Source: a virus. From it: a stretch of DNA of 21,521 nucleotides. The position numbers were made by a program, and so were the translations under genes. Below the pieces are notes generated by a model. It did not search any database, was not told the origin of the DNA, and worked only from the letters and a program-made list of their open reading frames with translations. This document shows, in pieces, positions 1 to 9,100 of the stretch. Positions within the stretch are counted from its first letter, which is position 1. Each line of letters starts with the position of its first letter. The stretch covers positions 1 through 21,521 of the IMG/VR virus record IMGVR_UViG_3300036719_003235; one strand, written 5' to 3'.

Positions 1-282
1 ATTACGTTTGATGGGTCGTACGTCAACAACCCGCAGGTTACGTTTACCCTGCGTCCACGGCAGAACCCTGGTGCCAACTACAGCGCCGCAGGTACGCCCA
101 CTGTGACCAGCACGCAGAACTATCAGGCCCAGCGAAACTACACGGTACAACAGTTCACCCAGATTGTTTACACGCGCATCCGTGGCAGGCAGATGGCGTT
201 TAAGGTCAGTTCTGACGGCCTCGGGGTCAACTGGCAGTTGGGTGTCCCGTCGCTCGACGTACGTCCTGACGGAAGGCGTTAA
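1..282 (+). CDS. C-terminal fragment of a phage virion structural protein
   Basis: An open frame runs in from the window edge and stops at TAA 280-282, giving 94 residues. The start is outside the window. The visible part is rich in Gln, Asn, Thr and Tyr, and ends with the segment MAFKVSSDGLGVNWQLG followed by a DVRPDGRR-like tail. From memory, this type of ending occurs in phage tail or head-completion structural proteins, so a virion role is inferred. The stop abuts the ATG of the next gene (TAAATG), which fits one co-transcribed structural operon. The exact function cannot be assigned from this fragment. Confidence 0.7.
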   Translation: MTFDGSYVNNPQVTFTLRPRQNPGANYSAAGTPTVTSTQNYQAQRNYTVQQFTQIVYTRIRGRQMAFKVSSDGLGVNWQLGVPSLDVRPDGRR

Positions 283-630
283 ATGACCCTGATCGTCACA
301 TCAGAGTTTGAACTCAACCGAGTCGTTGCGCCTCGTTTGCCGACCGCGCCCACGGAGTATGAGAAGCGGTACCACGATCAGTTTGCTGACGTTCTGCGCC
401 TGTACTTCAACCGACTCGATAACATTGTTGGGCAGCTCGGCACATCAGAAATAACTCCCGCAACTGCCAGCTACACCGTAGCTACCCTACCCAGTGCAGC
501 CACAGCCGGGGCTGGAGCGCGTACCTTCGTGACAAACGCCCTGACTCCTACCTTCGGCGCTACCGTTGTAGGCGGCGGCGCTGTTTTCACCCCAGTTTAT
601 TCTGACGGCACTAACTGGAAGGTTGGCTAA
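283..630 (+). CDS. Small phage structural-type protein (115 aa)
   Basis: The 115-residue frame starts at ATG 283, directly after the upstream stop, with GGAAGG at 271-276 as a plausible ribosome binding site. The N-terminal half contains RLPTAPTEYEKRYHDQF and VLRLYFNRLDN, a helical segment I associate with short proteins in tailed-phage structural modules. The C-terminal half is Ala/Gly/Thr-rich and ends in FTPVYSDGTNWKVG, an ending typical of small beta-rich domains in phage structural or fibre-associated proteins. A virion-associated role is inferred from this and from the neighbours. The precise role, for example head-tail joining or decoration, is unknown. Confidence 0.75.
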   Translation: MTLIVTSEFELNRVVAPRLPTAPTEYEKRYHDQFADVLRLYFNRLDNIVGQLGTSEITPATASYTVATLPSAATAGAGARTFVTNALTPTFGATVVGGGAVFTPVYSDGTNWKVG

Positions 631-670
631 AAACACCCCCCATGATAGACTCGATCAACCCCTTTCTCGT

Positions 671-674
671 GAGG
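671..674 (+). promoter_or_regulatory. Ribosome binding site deciding the start at 680
   Basis: GAGG at 671-674 lies five bases before ATG 680. The longer reading of the same frame would begin at a TTG at 623 inside the previous gene, with no comparable site. This supports 680 as the start. Confidence 0.6.
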
Positions 675-679
675 CCCCA

Positions 680-2569
680 ATGAGCCTGCAAGTTCTTGCC
701 CAAGATATGGCTGCCCGTGGTCGGGGGCCGGACACACAGCTTATCCACATGAGCCCACGCGAAGTCGCAGGGCTTCAGGCGCTGGCAATGGCCCACGGTG
801 GGTCTCTAAGTATTAACCCTGATACGGGCTTGCCTGAGGCGGGGATCTTGGACAACTTGCTGCCGATGATCCTGGGTGTGGGGGCGATGGCACTCACAGG
901 TGGGGCAGCAGGCGCGGCTATGCCTGGGCTCTTTGGGCTCGGCATGCCCGCAACCATCGGCCTTGGGGTCGGGGCGCTACAAACGGCGCGTACGGGTGAT
1001 CTGGGCAAGGGCTTGATGGCCGGTCTTGGTGCCTACGGCGGTGCCGGTCTTGCGGGCGGCTTGATGGCTGCTGGCGGTGCTGGTGCTGCTGGTGCTGGAG
1101 CCGCAGAGGCTGCAAATACCGCCGCTATGGAATCTATGGGGTCGGCTCTGGCGCGGGATCAAGCCGCCGCCGCTGCATTGCCTAGCGGGTTGGGTACAGG
1201 TTCTTTTGGTGTTTCACCCGTTGCACCGATGCCTGAGTTTTTCAGCCAGTACCCTGCAATTAACGCGGGCACACAGGTAAATGCGTTGGGAGCGCCCAGC
1301 ATTCCGCTTTCTCCGCCGGTTGCTCCACCGACAACGCCACCGCCTTCTGCTTTTGGACAAAACCTGTCTCAAATGGGACGCGGACTGACAAATCTTACCG
1401 AAGCCGGTGGGCGCGAAGCGTTCATGTCCGAGGCGGGAGTTGGAGGCGGCATGGGGCTTCTCAAGTATGGCGCTGCGGCGGGGCTGCCTATGCTGCTCGA
1501 TGAAGGGGAAGACAGCGCACCGGCCCCGGTGGATCGGGAGCAGATGCGCTTTGCTTACAACCCCGGGCGTGTTGAAAATCCTATGGCGGGATATCCGGCG
1601 GACTATCGCGGAGAGTATGCATATTTCCGTCCGACATTTACCCGCATGGCAATGGGCGGCCCCGTAGAAGACATGTCGGCTGCCAACGTCTACGACATGC
1701 AAAACGCCCGTGGCGGTGTCTCTGACATGGGTGTGGATATGTCTACCGGGATGCAGCGCATGGCTGACGGGGGGCTTTCTGGTTTTAAACCCCTGTCTGG
1801 GTACGGGGATGAAACGCGGAACGGTTACACCTATGACCCTCTGACGCAGTCATACAAAAAGGTTGAGCCGCAAAAACTGACAAAAGCCACGGGAATGGGC
1901 TCTGACCGTATGTTGGAGTCTGGTGGTATGGGCGGTGATATGGCCGGTGGAAAATCCAGTTCCAACGATTTTGGTATGGGGGCGATTGGGTTTGGACAAG
2001 GCTTGGCTGGTCTGGGTTTGACTGGCTTGGGTAATGCTATTGCGGGGCCCGGAATTAATGCGCTTGGCGCAGCAGAAGCGGCGGCTGCACAAGGCGTGTC
2101 TGATCATGCCGCAGACTCGGCGGCAAATGCAGCGGGCATCGGAGCCGCTTTTGGCAACGCCGACTCTACTTCTGATTCTGGCGTGGGAGTTGGCGCAAGC
2201 GATGCTGGCCCAGGCGAAGCTGATGGTGGGCTGCTGCGTAAACGAGTTGGCGGCCTTGCAGCTATGGCTGGCGGCGGGTATTCTCACCTTGGCGACTACT
2301 CTGATGGCGGCAGGCTGCTGCGCGGTCCCGGCGATGGGGTGTCTGACTCAATCCCTGCCACGATTGCAAATAAACGTCCCGCCCGTCTGGCCGATGGTGA
2401 GTTTGTGATCCCGGCCCGCATCGTTTCTGAACTGGGCAACGGCTCGACAGAGGCTGGTGCGCGTAAGCTCTACGCCATGATGGACCGTGTGCAACGGGCT
2501 CGTGGCAAAACCACCGGCAAAGGCAAGGTGGCCAAGGATACTCGCTCTGATAAATACCTGCCAGCATGA
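680..2569 (+). CDS. Gly/Ala-rich virion protein with ADGG motifs (629 aa)
   Basis: The start at ATG 680 is preferred over an in-frame TTG at 623 because GAGG sits five bases upstream and SLQVLAQDMAARGRG is a natural N-terminus. Residues about 55-135 are a hydrophobic, Gly/Ala-rich stretch with possible membrane-interacting helices. The middle is Pro- and Gly-rich with repeated Met-Ala-x-Gly-Gly elements (MAMGGP, MADGGL, MAGGGY). The C-terminus, from about residue 548, carries GPGDGVSDSIPATI, then RLADGEFVIPARIVSELGNG and ARKLYAMMDRVQ, a block I recognise from many uncharacterised phage structural proteins. A virion or ejection role is inferred. The end overlaps the next gene by ATGA, indicating translational coupling. 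No enzymatic motif is visible. Confidence 0.85.
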   Translation: MSLQVLAQDMAARGRGPDTQLIHMSPREVAGLQALAMAHGGSLSINPDTGLPEAGILDNLLPMILGVGAMALTGGAAGAAMPGLFGLGMPATIGLGVGALQTARTGDLGKGLMAGLGAYGGAGLAGGLMAAGGAGAAGAGAAEAANTAAMESMGSALARDQAAAAALPSGLGTGSFGVSPVAPMPEFFSQYPAINAGTQVNALGAPSIPLSPPVAPPTTPPPSAFGQNLSQMGRGLTNLTEAGGREAFMSEAGVGGGMGLLKYGAAAGLPMLLDEGEDSAPAPVDREQMRFAYNPGRVENPMAGYPADYRGEYAYFRPTFTRMAMGGPVEDMSAANVYDMQNARGGVSDMGVDMSTGMQRMADGGLSGFKPLSGYGDETRNGYTYDPLTQSYKKVEPQKLTKATGMGSDRMLESGGMGGDMAGGKSSSNDFGMGAIGFGQGLAGLGLTGLGNAIAGPGINALGAAEAAAAQGVSDHAADSAANAAGIGAAFGNADSTSDSGVGVGASDAGPGEADGGLLRKRVGGLAAMAGGGYSHLGDYSDGGRLLRGPGDGVSDSIPATIANKRPARLADGEFVIPARIVSELGNGSTEAGARKLYAMMDRVQRARGKTTGKGKVAKDTRSDKYLPA

Positions 2570-3015
2570 ACATCGACGAAGGCAAACTTGAGTGGTTCGG
2601 AGGGAACCAAGACGCCCTGAATATGTTTCGGGCGTTTATCTTTTTGTCGCATGCTTGGGATGACATGGTGGACAAGGATAAGGATGTATCCGATGACACC
2701 ATTAACCAAGCCTTCCTGACCGCGCTTGTTTATCTTCCGGCCAACCCGTTTTACCGCAGCATCCAAGACGCCATCTTGCCAATGTGGTTGGTTGTAGTTT
2801 CTTCGTTTGAAACTGCAAATACTTTTGAGCGAAACAAAGACCCGCATGGGATTGAGATTGCGCATAGTCTGCGGTACGCTGCTGGCAATATCGTGGCTTA
2901 CGCCGTACATGTTTGTGTTGGCCCAGAGAAAGCGAAAGAGATTCTTCCAGATGTCTGGAAAGCTGTGTTTTATGAGCGGTTTGACGACTACCGCAAGGAG
3001 CATCTAAATGTTTAA
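2566..3015 (+). CDS. Helical 149-aa protein with DDMVD motif, function unknown
   Basis: The frame starts in an ATGA overlap with the upstream stop and ends 8 nt inside the next gene, so it is embedded in the structural operon. It has no good ribosome binding site and probably depends on coupling. The protein looks entirely helical. Residues 23-36 read AFIFLSHAWDDMVD, followed by a VSDDTIN segment at 41-47. The DDMVD matches the DDxxD pattern that binds magnesium-diphosphate in class I isoprenoid synthases, but the protein is much shorter than those enzymes and no clear second metal motif is evident. It carries no Gly-rich virion repeats, unlike its neighbours, and its base composition is lower in GC (about 46% by hand count over 2761-2880). 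Function is unknown. Confidence 0.8.
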   Translation: MNIDEGKLEWFGGNQDALNMFRAFIFLSHAWDDMVDKDKDVSDDTINQAFLTALVYLPANPFYRSIQDAILPMWLVVVSSFETANTFERNKDPHGIEIAHSLRYAAGNIVAYAVHVCVGPEKAKEILPDVWKAVFYERFDDYRKEHLNV

Positions 3016-4096
3016 GCTTTGGAAGTGGTTGTTCAACCCCGACTGGTTTATTCTGAGTATTGGCGGCGGCGGCGGTGGCGGTAGCTCAGCCCCTGCTTCT
3101 CAAACACAAGTTTCTGATCTGCCAGAGTGGGCCAAGCCGTACGCCAAAGAGACTCTTGGCAAAGCTTCTGCGCTGACAGACATTAATCAAAACCCATATC
3201 AGACGTACGGCGGTGAGCGGACCGCTGGTTTTACGCCAATGCAGCAACAGGCTCAATCGGCAGCCGCACAACTGCAGCCCTCTCAACTTGGGCAATACGC
3301 AGGGCAGCTAGCCGGTGCTGCTACGTACGGGGCCTTGGGCACAACGTATGACCCGTACCAAATGGGGCAGTTTACAAGCCAAGCCGCCGGTCAGTACATG
3401 AACCCGTTCACTGAACAAGCAATGGCTCCCCAGCTTCGGGAGGCGCAGCGGTCTTCTGAAATGCAGCGGATGGCTGATCAGGCGCAAGCGGTTCGCTCCG
3501 GGGCTTTCGGCGGTTCACGGCAGGCAATTATTGAGGCAGAGCGCCAGCGCAATTTGGGTATGCAACAAGGCGACATCCGCGCTCGTGGGTATCAAGCTGC
3601 GTTTGATCGAGCCCAAGAGCAGTTTGCCCGTGAGCAGCAGCTTCGTGAGCAGTCCCGCCAGTATGGTGCTGGCCTCGGCTTGCAGGGATTGCAGACTGCA
3701 CTCCAAGGTGCAGGTCAGATGGGGCAGTTGGGTCAGACAGAGTTTGGTCAGCGCAAAGATATTATGGGCCTACAGTCCCAGTTTGGCGAGCAGCAACAGC
3801 AGCTAGAGCAGCAACGCCTTGGCCAGAGATACCAAGACTTCCTCGACCAGCAGCGGTATCCGTACCAGCAGTTGGAGTTCATGTCGAACATCCTGCGTGG
3901 CACGCCGATGGGCACTGTGCAAACCATGTACCAAGCACCGCCAAGCATTGGCTCGCAGATCGCAGGTCTTGGTCTTGCAGGCGCAGGTGCATACGGCCTG
4001 ATGAACCGCAGGGCCAAAGGCGGGGCGATCAAAGATGAAGACAAGAAGACACGCGCTGGTCTGAACGAGCTGGCGTTGATGAAGATGGGGGTCTGA
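3008..4096 (+). CDS. Gln-rich virion or ejection-type structural protein (362 aa)
   Basis: ATG 3008 is preceded by AAGGAG at 2995-3000 with seven bases of spacing, an excellent start signal although the ORF overlaps the previous stop. Residues 1-18 are aromatic and hydrophobic, followed by seven consecutive glycines (19-25). The body has LPEWAKPYAKETLG (38-51), YGGERTAGFTPMQQQA (67-82), YMNPFTEQ (130-137) and SGAFGGSRQAIIEAERQRNL (164-183). These are elements I recognise from a widespread family of tailed-phage structural proteins. Residues about 190-290 are Gln/Arg-rich and probably helical. A hydrophobic Gly-rich stretch (314-331) precedes a basic end with RAKGGAI. A virion role is likely. 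The specific part, such as internal or neck protein, is unresolved. Confidence 0.85.
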   Translation: MFKLWKWLFNPDWFILSIGGGGGGGSSAPASQTQVSDLPEWAKPYAKETLGKASALTDINQNPYQTYGGERTAGFTPMQQQAQSAAAQLQPSQLGQYAGQLAGAATYGALGTTYDPYQMGQFTSQAAGQYMNPFTEQAMAPQLREAQRSSEMQRMADQAQAVRSGAFGGSRQAIIEAERQRNLGMQQGDIRARGYQAAFDRAQEQFAREQQLREQSRQYGAGLGLQGLQTALQGAGQMGQLGQTEFGQRKDIMGLQSQFGEQQQQLEQQRLGQRYQDFLDQQRYPYQQLEFMSNILRGTPMGTVQTMYQAPPSIGSQIAGLGLAGAGAYGLMNRRAKGGAIKDEDKKTRAGLNELALMKMGV

Positions 4097-4097
4097 G

Positions 4098-6110
4098 ATG
4101 CTCAACGTCAATCAAATCACTTCGATGCTTCGTCGGCTGCAGCCGGACACGGCGTTGCAGGAGTACGCAAAGGCAAACAAGGACAACCCCTACATCATGG
4201 CGCTGGCCTTGTCGGAGGCCAAACGCCGGGAAAAAATGAAGATCGCTGCTCAGGCCAACGCCCCTGAGCAGCCCAAAGTTGTTGACCAAGCGATCCAAAG
4301 CATGGCCGCCCCCATGCCCGAGGACATCGGCATCGCACAACTCCCCGCAGGTGACATGAACTTTGCCGACGGCGGCATCGTCGCATTTGACGAGGGCGGC
4401 CCGGTTGAGCGGTATCAAAGTGGCGGGCAGTTGGGTTCTGCGTTTTCTACTTTTTTGAAAAATACTGGCCAAGTTTCGGCGTACGCAAACGGAACGCCCG
4501 CACAGAAGGCGGCAATTGAAGCAGCGTTTCGTACAGCAGTGCAAGGACCGTTTGTACCACCCGCCGGGGCAGCGCCTGGGGCGGCTCCTGCTGCGGCGGC
4601 TCCTGCTGGGGCAGCGCCTGCTGCATCAAATCCAGAAGGTTGGTACCGGAGACTTTTAGCGGGGAAACCTCTTCCAAGAGTATTGAGTGGAGGGGCAGCT
4701 CTTGATATTGCGGGCCTTCCTCTAGTTGGGGCGTCGGCGCTGACAGCGGCAATGCAAAATATGCGAGATCAGGGGTACACAGCAGACCCACGGGGTGAGT
4801 TTGACCTTGGAGAGGGCACGGCTGCACAGCTTACATTTGATGAAGACCGCCGTCGGAGAGCTATTACCGCCATGTCGAGGGAAGATCGTTTGCGCAAGTT
4901 TGGTACGGCAGACGTAAACTTAGCAATGGCTGGCGGTGCATCTTCGCCCGCAGGAAGGGAAGCTGCGCAACGCGCACAAAGCGCCGCCCCTTCAAGAGCC
5001 GCTCCAACGGCAGCAGATGTTCAGCAATTTATGGACGCCGGCACTAGAGCCGCGTCCAATGCGGGTACTGGCGGTCCCCGTCGCAATGTAGGTACTGGCG
5101 CACCCCGTTCTGATGCGGGCGGTCCTGAGCTTCTTGGCGGTCCTGGGACAACTGCTGGTGCAGCAGGTATAGCCGGTCTGCCGACCATGCAAAGCCCCTT
5201 ACAGATGTACGAGGCGGCATTGTCGGCTGTGCCGTTGGTGGACCCCGCTGCTGGGCAGAGAGAAGCGTTGGGCAGCGAAATAGTTGGTGGCGCAGAGCGC
5301 CGCGCCAGGACGCTCAAAGAAGACATTGCAAAAGAAGGCGATGTGTTTGCCGGTCGTGGCGAGCGCATTAGTCAGCGCGAAGCAAAACTTAAAGACTACG
5401 AGCGCACAAACCAGAGCTTGTCTCTTCTTAACGCCGGTCTGGCGGTAATGTCAACTCCTGGCGGACTAGCTACGGCCCTTGGTAAAGGTGCCCGTGTTGG
5501 TACCGAGCAGTACGCTGCAGGTCTTGACAAAATTCGCGCTGCTCAAGAGCGGATTGAGGACGCCCGAGACAACCTTGACGCGCTGCGCTTGAACCGCGCC
5601 GACATGAATAGGAAAGAAATTCGTGCAGCGGAAGCGGACATTGACCGCGCCAAAACGGATGCCAAAAAGCTTGGTATTGAGGGCCTCATGGCAGCTTCTG
5701 ACTTGCGGCACAAGCAAGCTTCGGAGTTGTTCAAAGGTACGCTGGAGCAGGCCAAAGCCGTGTATGCCGGGGAAGTTGATCTCCGTGGACGGCGAATTGC
5801 AGCCGACGCATCACTTGCTGCAGCACGCGCTTCAGCCGGGGCGCAGCGCAATTTGTTTGAGGCCCTTGGCAGCGCCGACCCCAACAGCCCGTTGCGCAAA
5901 GGCTACGAGATGTTTAAGCAAGAAGGGCAAATTCCGCGCCTGTATGCTGAGTACACGAAACTCGCGTCTGACCCGACCAATGGCGCTGCTTTTGAGCAGA
6001 AGTACCCGACTTTTGAGGCATTTATGGCCTCGATGGGGGGCGCTCGCGCCCCCGGGTTTGTTACCCCACCGGCAAACGCTACTGTACTAAAACCCCCGGG
6101 TACCCGATAA
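4098..6110 (+). CDS. Virion-associated coiled-coil protein with FADGGIVAF motif (670 aa)
   Basis: The start is ATG 4098, one base after the upstream stop, with a G-rich run just upstream. The N-terminus contains LRRLQPDTALQEYAK and NPYIMALALSEAKRR, then PKVVDQAIQSM and NFADGGIVAFDEGGPVERY (residues 88-106). I know this arrangement from uncharacterised phage structural proteins of tape-measure-like or internal-virion type. Residues about 154-178 are a low-complexity Ala/Pro/Gly stretch. Residues about 395-590 are long charged helices likely to form coiled coils, interrupted by a hydrophobic Gly/Ala patch near 447-463. The C-terminus has EQKYPTFEAFMASMGG and a Pro-rich tail. It lies directly before the giant protein gene, and both may be ejected with the DNA, which is inference. 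Confidence 0.85.
   Translation: MLNVNQITSMLRRLQPDTALQEYAKANKDNPYIMALALSEAKRREKMKIAAQANAPEQPKVVDQAIQSMAAPMPEDIGIAQLPAGDMNFADGGIVAFDEGGPVERYQSGGQLGSAFSTFLKNTGQVSAYANGTPAQKAAIEAAFRTAVQGPFVPPAGAAPGAAPAAAAPAGAAPAASNPEGWYRRLLAGKPLPRVLSGGAALDIAGLPLVGASALTAAMQNMRDQGYTADPRGEFDLGEGTAAQLTFDEDRRRRAITAMSREDRLRKFGTADVNLAMAGGASSPAGREAAQRAQSAAPSRAAPTAADVQQFMDAGTRAASNAGTGGPRRNVGTGAPRSDAGGPELLGGPGTTAGAAGIAGLPTMQSPLQMYEAALSAVPLVDPAAGQREALGSEIVGGAERRARTLKEDIAKEGDVFAGRGERISQREAKLKDYERTNQSLSLLNAGLAVMSTPGGLATALGKGARVGTEQYAAGLDKIRAAQERIEDARDNLDALRLNRADMNRKEIRAAEADIDRAKTDAKKLGIEGLMAASDLRHKQASELFKGTLEQAKAVYAGEVDLRGRRIAADASLAAARASAGAQRNLFEALGSADPNSPLRKGYEMFKQEGQIPRLYAEYTKLASDPTNGAAFEQKYPTFEAFMASMGGARAPGFVTPPANATVLKPPGTR
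4551..4630 (+). repeat. Ala-Pro-Gly low-complexity coding repeat
   Basis: Short GC-rich units such as GCGGCTCCTGCTG and GGGGCAGCGCCTG recur in the 670-aa gene and encode a run of Ala, Pro and Gly near residues 154-178. It is probably a flexible linker between the N-terminal motif region and the rest of the protein, and such DNA is prone to slippage. Confidence 0.7.
5061..5114 (+). repeat. Imperfect 27-nt tandem repeat, two units
   Basis: Units at 5061-5087 and 5088-5114 share GGTACTGGCG and CCCCG at the same register and encode AGTGGPRRN and VGTGAPRSD. A third, diverged Gly-rich stretch follows. This lies in the linker region of the 670-aa structural protein. Confidence 0.6.
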
Positions 6111-6137
6111 TCGGTAAACAGTGCGCTAAAACAGCGC
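6104..6137. other. Short palindromes in the gap before the giant gene
   Basis: CCGAT-A-ATCGG (6104-6114) spans the stop of the 670-aa gene, and GCGCT-AAAAC-AGCGC (6123-6137) follows in the 67-nt gap. Each has a five-base-pair stem and no T-run, so neither is a convincing terminator. No clear promoter is seen in the gap. Confidence 0.3.
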
Positions 6138-6177
6138 CGCCCATCGCACAGGCGGCAGACAATTCGATTGACAGGCG

Positions 6178-9100
6178 ATGGCAAACTACATCCAACTTCC
6201 CAATGGATCGTACTATCAAGCTGCGGAGGGCCAGTCCTATCTGGACGCCATCCGAGACGCACGTAAGTACTACCCGGATGCTTTTGGTGTAGTTACGCAG
6301 ACCGCGCCGCCAGAGACGGGTTTCATCCCGTCCATCAAACGCGGTTTCGCGCAGACGGGCATGTTGCTTGGGGATGTTCTCCCCGCTATGGCGGCTCGTG
6401 CGGTTGGTGCAGATGAGTACGCCAACAGGCAGCTTGCAGAAGCCGCCGCCACACAAAAAGAAATCCAAGAGAAGTACCCCGCAGCGGTCCCGTCTTTCAC
6501 GGACATTAAGAGCCCTGGAGACGCATTTCGGTACATAACCGAAGCCATTGGCGAGTCCATCCCTTCTCTTATCCCGGCCTTGTTCACAGGCGGTGCTGCC
6601 GCCGTTCTTGCGCGTCCTGCTACAGCAGCGGCTATGGAGGCGGCAAAGCAAACCGCAGCGCAACAAGTCGCGCAGGCTGCAGCCAAGGGGGCGTTGTCCG
6701 CCGAAGCAATTGAAGCAATTAAGCAAGCTGCGTTGGCGCAAGGAACCAAAGCCGCACAGAACATCGCGCTTAAATATCAAGCTGCCGGTGCCATAACAGG
6801 CTCCGCTGCACAAAACGTCCCCGAGGTGTATCAAAATATCCTTGAGGAAACAGGCAAGGAAGAGCTGGGGGCAGCACTTGTAGGCGGCGGCTTCAACGCC
6901 GTATTGGACGCCATCACACCTATCAACCTGCTGCGCAAAGCGCGAGCAGCGGGCATCCCCAGCCAGGAGATTGTTGGCGCTTGGTACAAACGGGCGGGCA
7001 GGGGTGTGGCAGAGGGCTTCCTCACCGAAGGTGCCACCGAAGCTGTGCAGGAGATGTCCAGTGCTGCGGCCGTCAAGTTTGTGGACGAGAACAAGGACTT
7101 CTTCACCAAAGAAAACTTCGTCAAGTTTCTGGACGCAGGACTGCGCGGTGGTATCGGTGGCGGTGCGGTAACCGGGGCAGCAAACGTCGCGTTTGGCACG
7201 AAAGAAAGCCCGTCCGCACTGGCCGCTCAGCAGCAAGCCGCTCAACAGGCTGCGGCAGCCGAAGAAGCCGCACGCAATCAGCCTGCGGCGTTGAACCAAC
7301 TGTACGACCAATACCAAGCCCTGAATCAACAGAAAGCGCAACTCGACGAACAGGTTGACGCACTCAGGCCAAAGAAGGGCTCCACTGCTGAAGAGAAACA
7401 AGCGTTTCAAAACGCCAAAACGCAGCGCGACGAGTTTGTCAAGACGCAATTCAAGCCGGTTGAGCTGGAGTACAACAAACGCAAGGGCGCTATTGACCAG
7501 ATGTTTGCCCAGCGGCAAGCGGACCTTGAAGCGCAAGCAGCAGCGACACAGCCAGCGGCAAAGTTAATTGCGCCGAGTGATTTGCCCGGTGCACAACCCT
7601 TCCAACTTGCCCCTGTGCCGCGTTTGATGGGCACCTACGGCGACTTGCGCACGCAGCTCAATAACATTCAAACACAGCTAGCAGCAGGGCCTGATACCGC
7701 TACACACGCCGCACTAGAGACGCAGCGGCAGCAGCTTGCCGCGCAGATGGGTGAGCTGGCCCCAATCATCGAGGCGCGTGGCGGCACAACTGATACGCTG
7801 GAAGAACTCGACAAGAAAATAAAAGCGGTTGAGAAAGAACGCATCAAGTTTTTGGAGCAGGGGGATTTTGATGCTGCGGCGCAGCAGATTGAGAAGCTCA
7901 AAGCATTGCAGCTCAAGCTGCCTATGCTGGAGGAAGCGCGGCTTACCCGAGAGCAAGCTGGCCAAACCAGAGAGCTGTTTAAAGCGGAGCCCCCGCAACC
8001 GCAAGCGCAAGGCATTAAGTATGTGAGCCCGGCTGGCGCACCGCTTTCTACCGTAGCAGAAAAGCCAGAAGACGCGGCAGTGGTGCCGGTTGATGTCATT
8101 CCGCCCAAGCAGCTTGAGAACGTCGATTCCGCAAAGACCGCTGTCCGCCAAGCCGAACAAGCGTTGGCGGATGCCGCCGCATCTAAAAACACCGAAGTTA
8201 TCTACAAAGCCGTAGATACGCTCAATCAAGCAGAGTATGCGTTGGCTCGGGCAAGAGAAAGCGTAGGACGCCCCGCGCTCAAGCCAGTTGTATTGGACAT
8301 TTTTGATCCGTACAACGTGATGCAGGAAGCTCTGCGTCGGGGGGACAGGAAGCTGCTCAACGACTTGGCGCGGCAGGTCAACAGCACAACGCTCCGGCAG
8401 TCGCTTGATGAGAAAGCCAGTGAGCGCAACCGGCTGATGAACGTGGTGCAAGGCCGCCTTGATGCGGAGGGCACAAAGCGCGAGCGCGCAGATTTGTTCA
8501 GTCAAATTTATGACGCGCAGCAGCAAGCGCGTTTTAAGAACGGCACGTACCCTGACAAAGAGTTGCAGGAGATGTACGACCGGGGCGGCGCAGAGCTTGT
8601 TGAGAATGCGTGGGTTGCCGATCAAATCAAGCCGCTGATGGCCAAGGTCACGACTCCGCAAGGCAACGCCAAGAAGTCGCTCTACCAGATGTTGGTTGAA
8701 ACCGCTGCGGAGCATGCACGGCTTACCGAGCAAATGGAGTCTGGAGTCGCCACGCCCACTATGGGCGAGAAGGTAGCTGGCGTGCAGGCCAAGCTGGGCA
8801 AAGGCGAAGCCCCGGCAGAGCGCATGATGGACGCGGCAGAGCGGTATCAGCTACAGCGCAAAATTGACGGGCTGCTCAACAAGTACCGCATGATCGAGGG
8901 CAAGATTACGCCCATCCGCGATCAGATTCTGGCAATTCAAAACAGCCTGTACAAAACTACGCCGCTCAAGAAGCCGAGTGTGGAGCGGGCTGAGAAGCAA
9001 GCCGCTTCGACTGAAGCGGCCAAAGGACGCAAAGCAAAATCACGCACGGCAGCAACGGCAGCGCGTATTGCCAAAGGCGATGTGCGCAAAGAGGCCGAGG

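Noticed and set aside
623-679. N-terminal extension of the 629-aa protein from a TTG at 623
   Set aside because: It would overlap the previous gene and lacks a ribosome site, while ATG 680 has GAGG at good spacing.
6079-7536. A 485-codon frame on the minus strand opposite the start of the giant gene
   Set aside because: It is rich in Cys, Arg and Leu with no recognisable domain, and lies wholly antisense to a gene with clear protein character. Long antisense frames are expected in GC-rich coding DNA.
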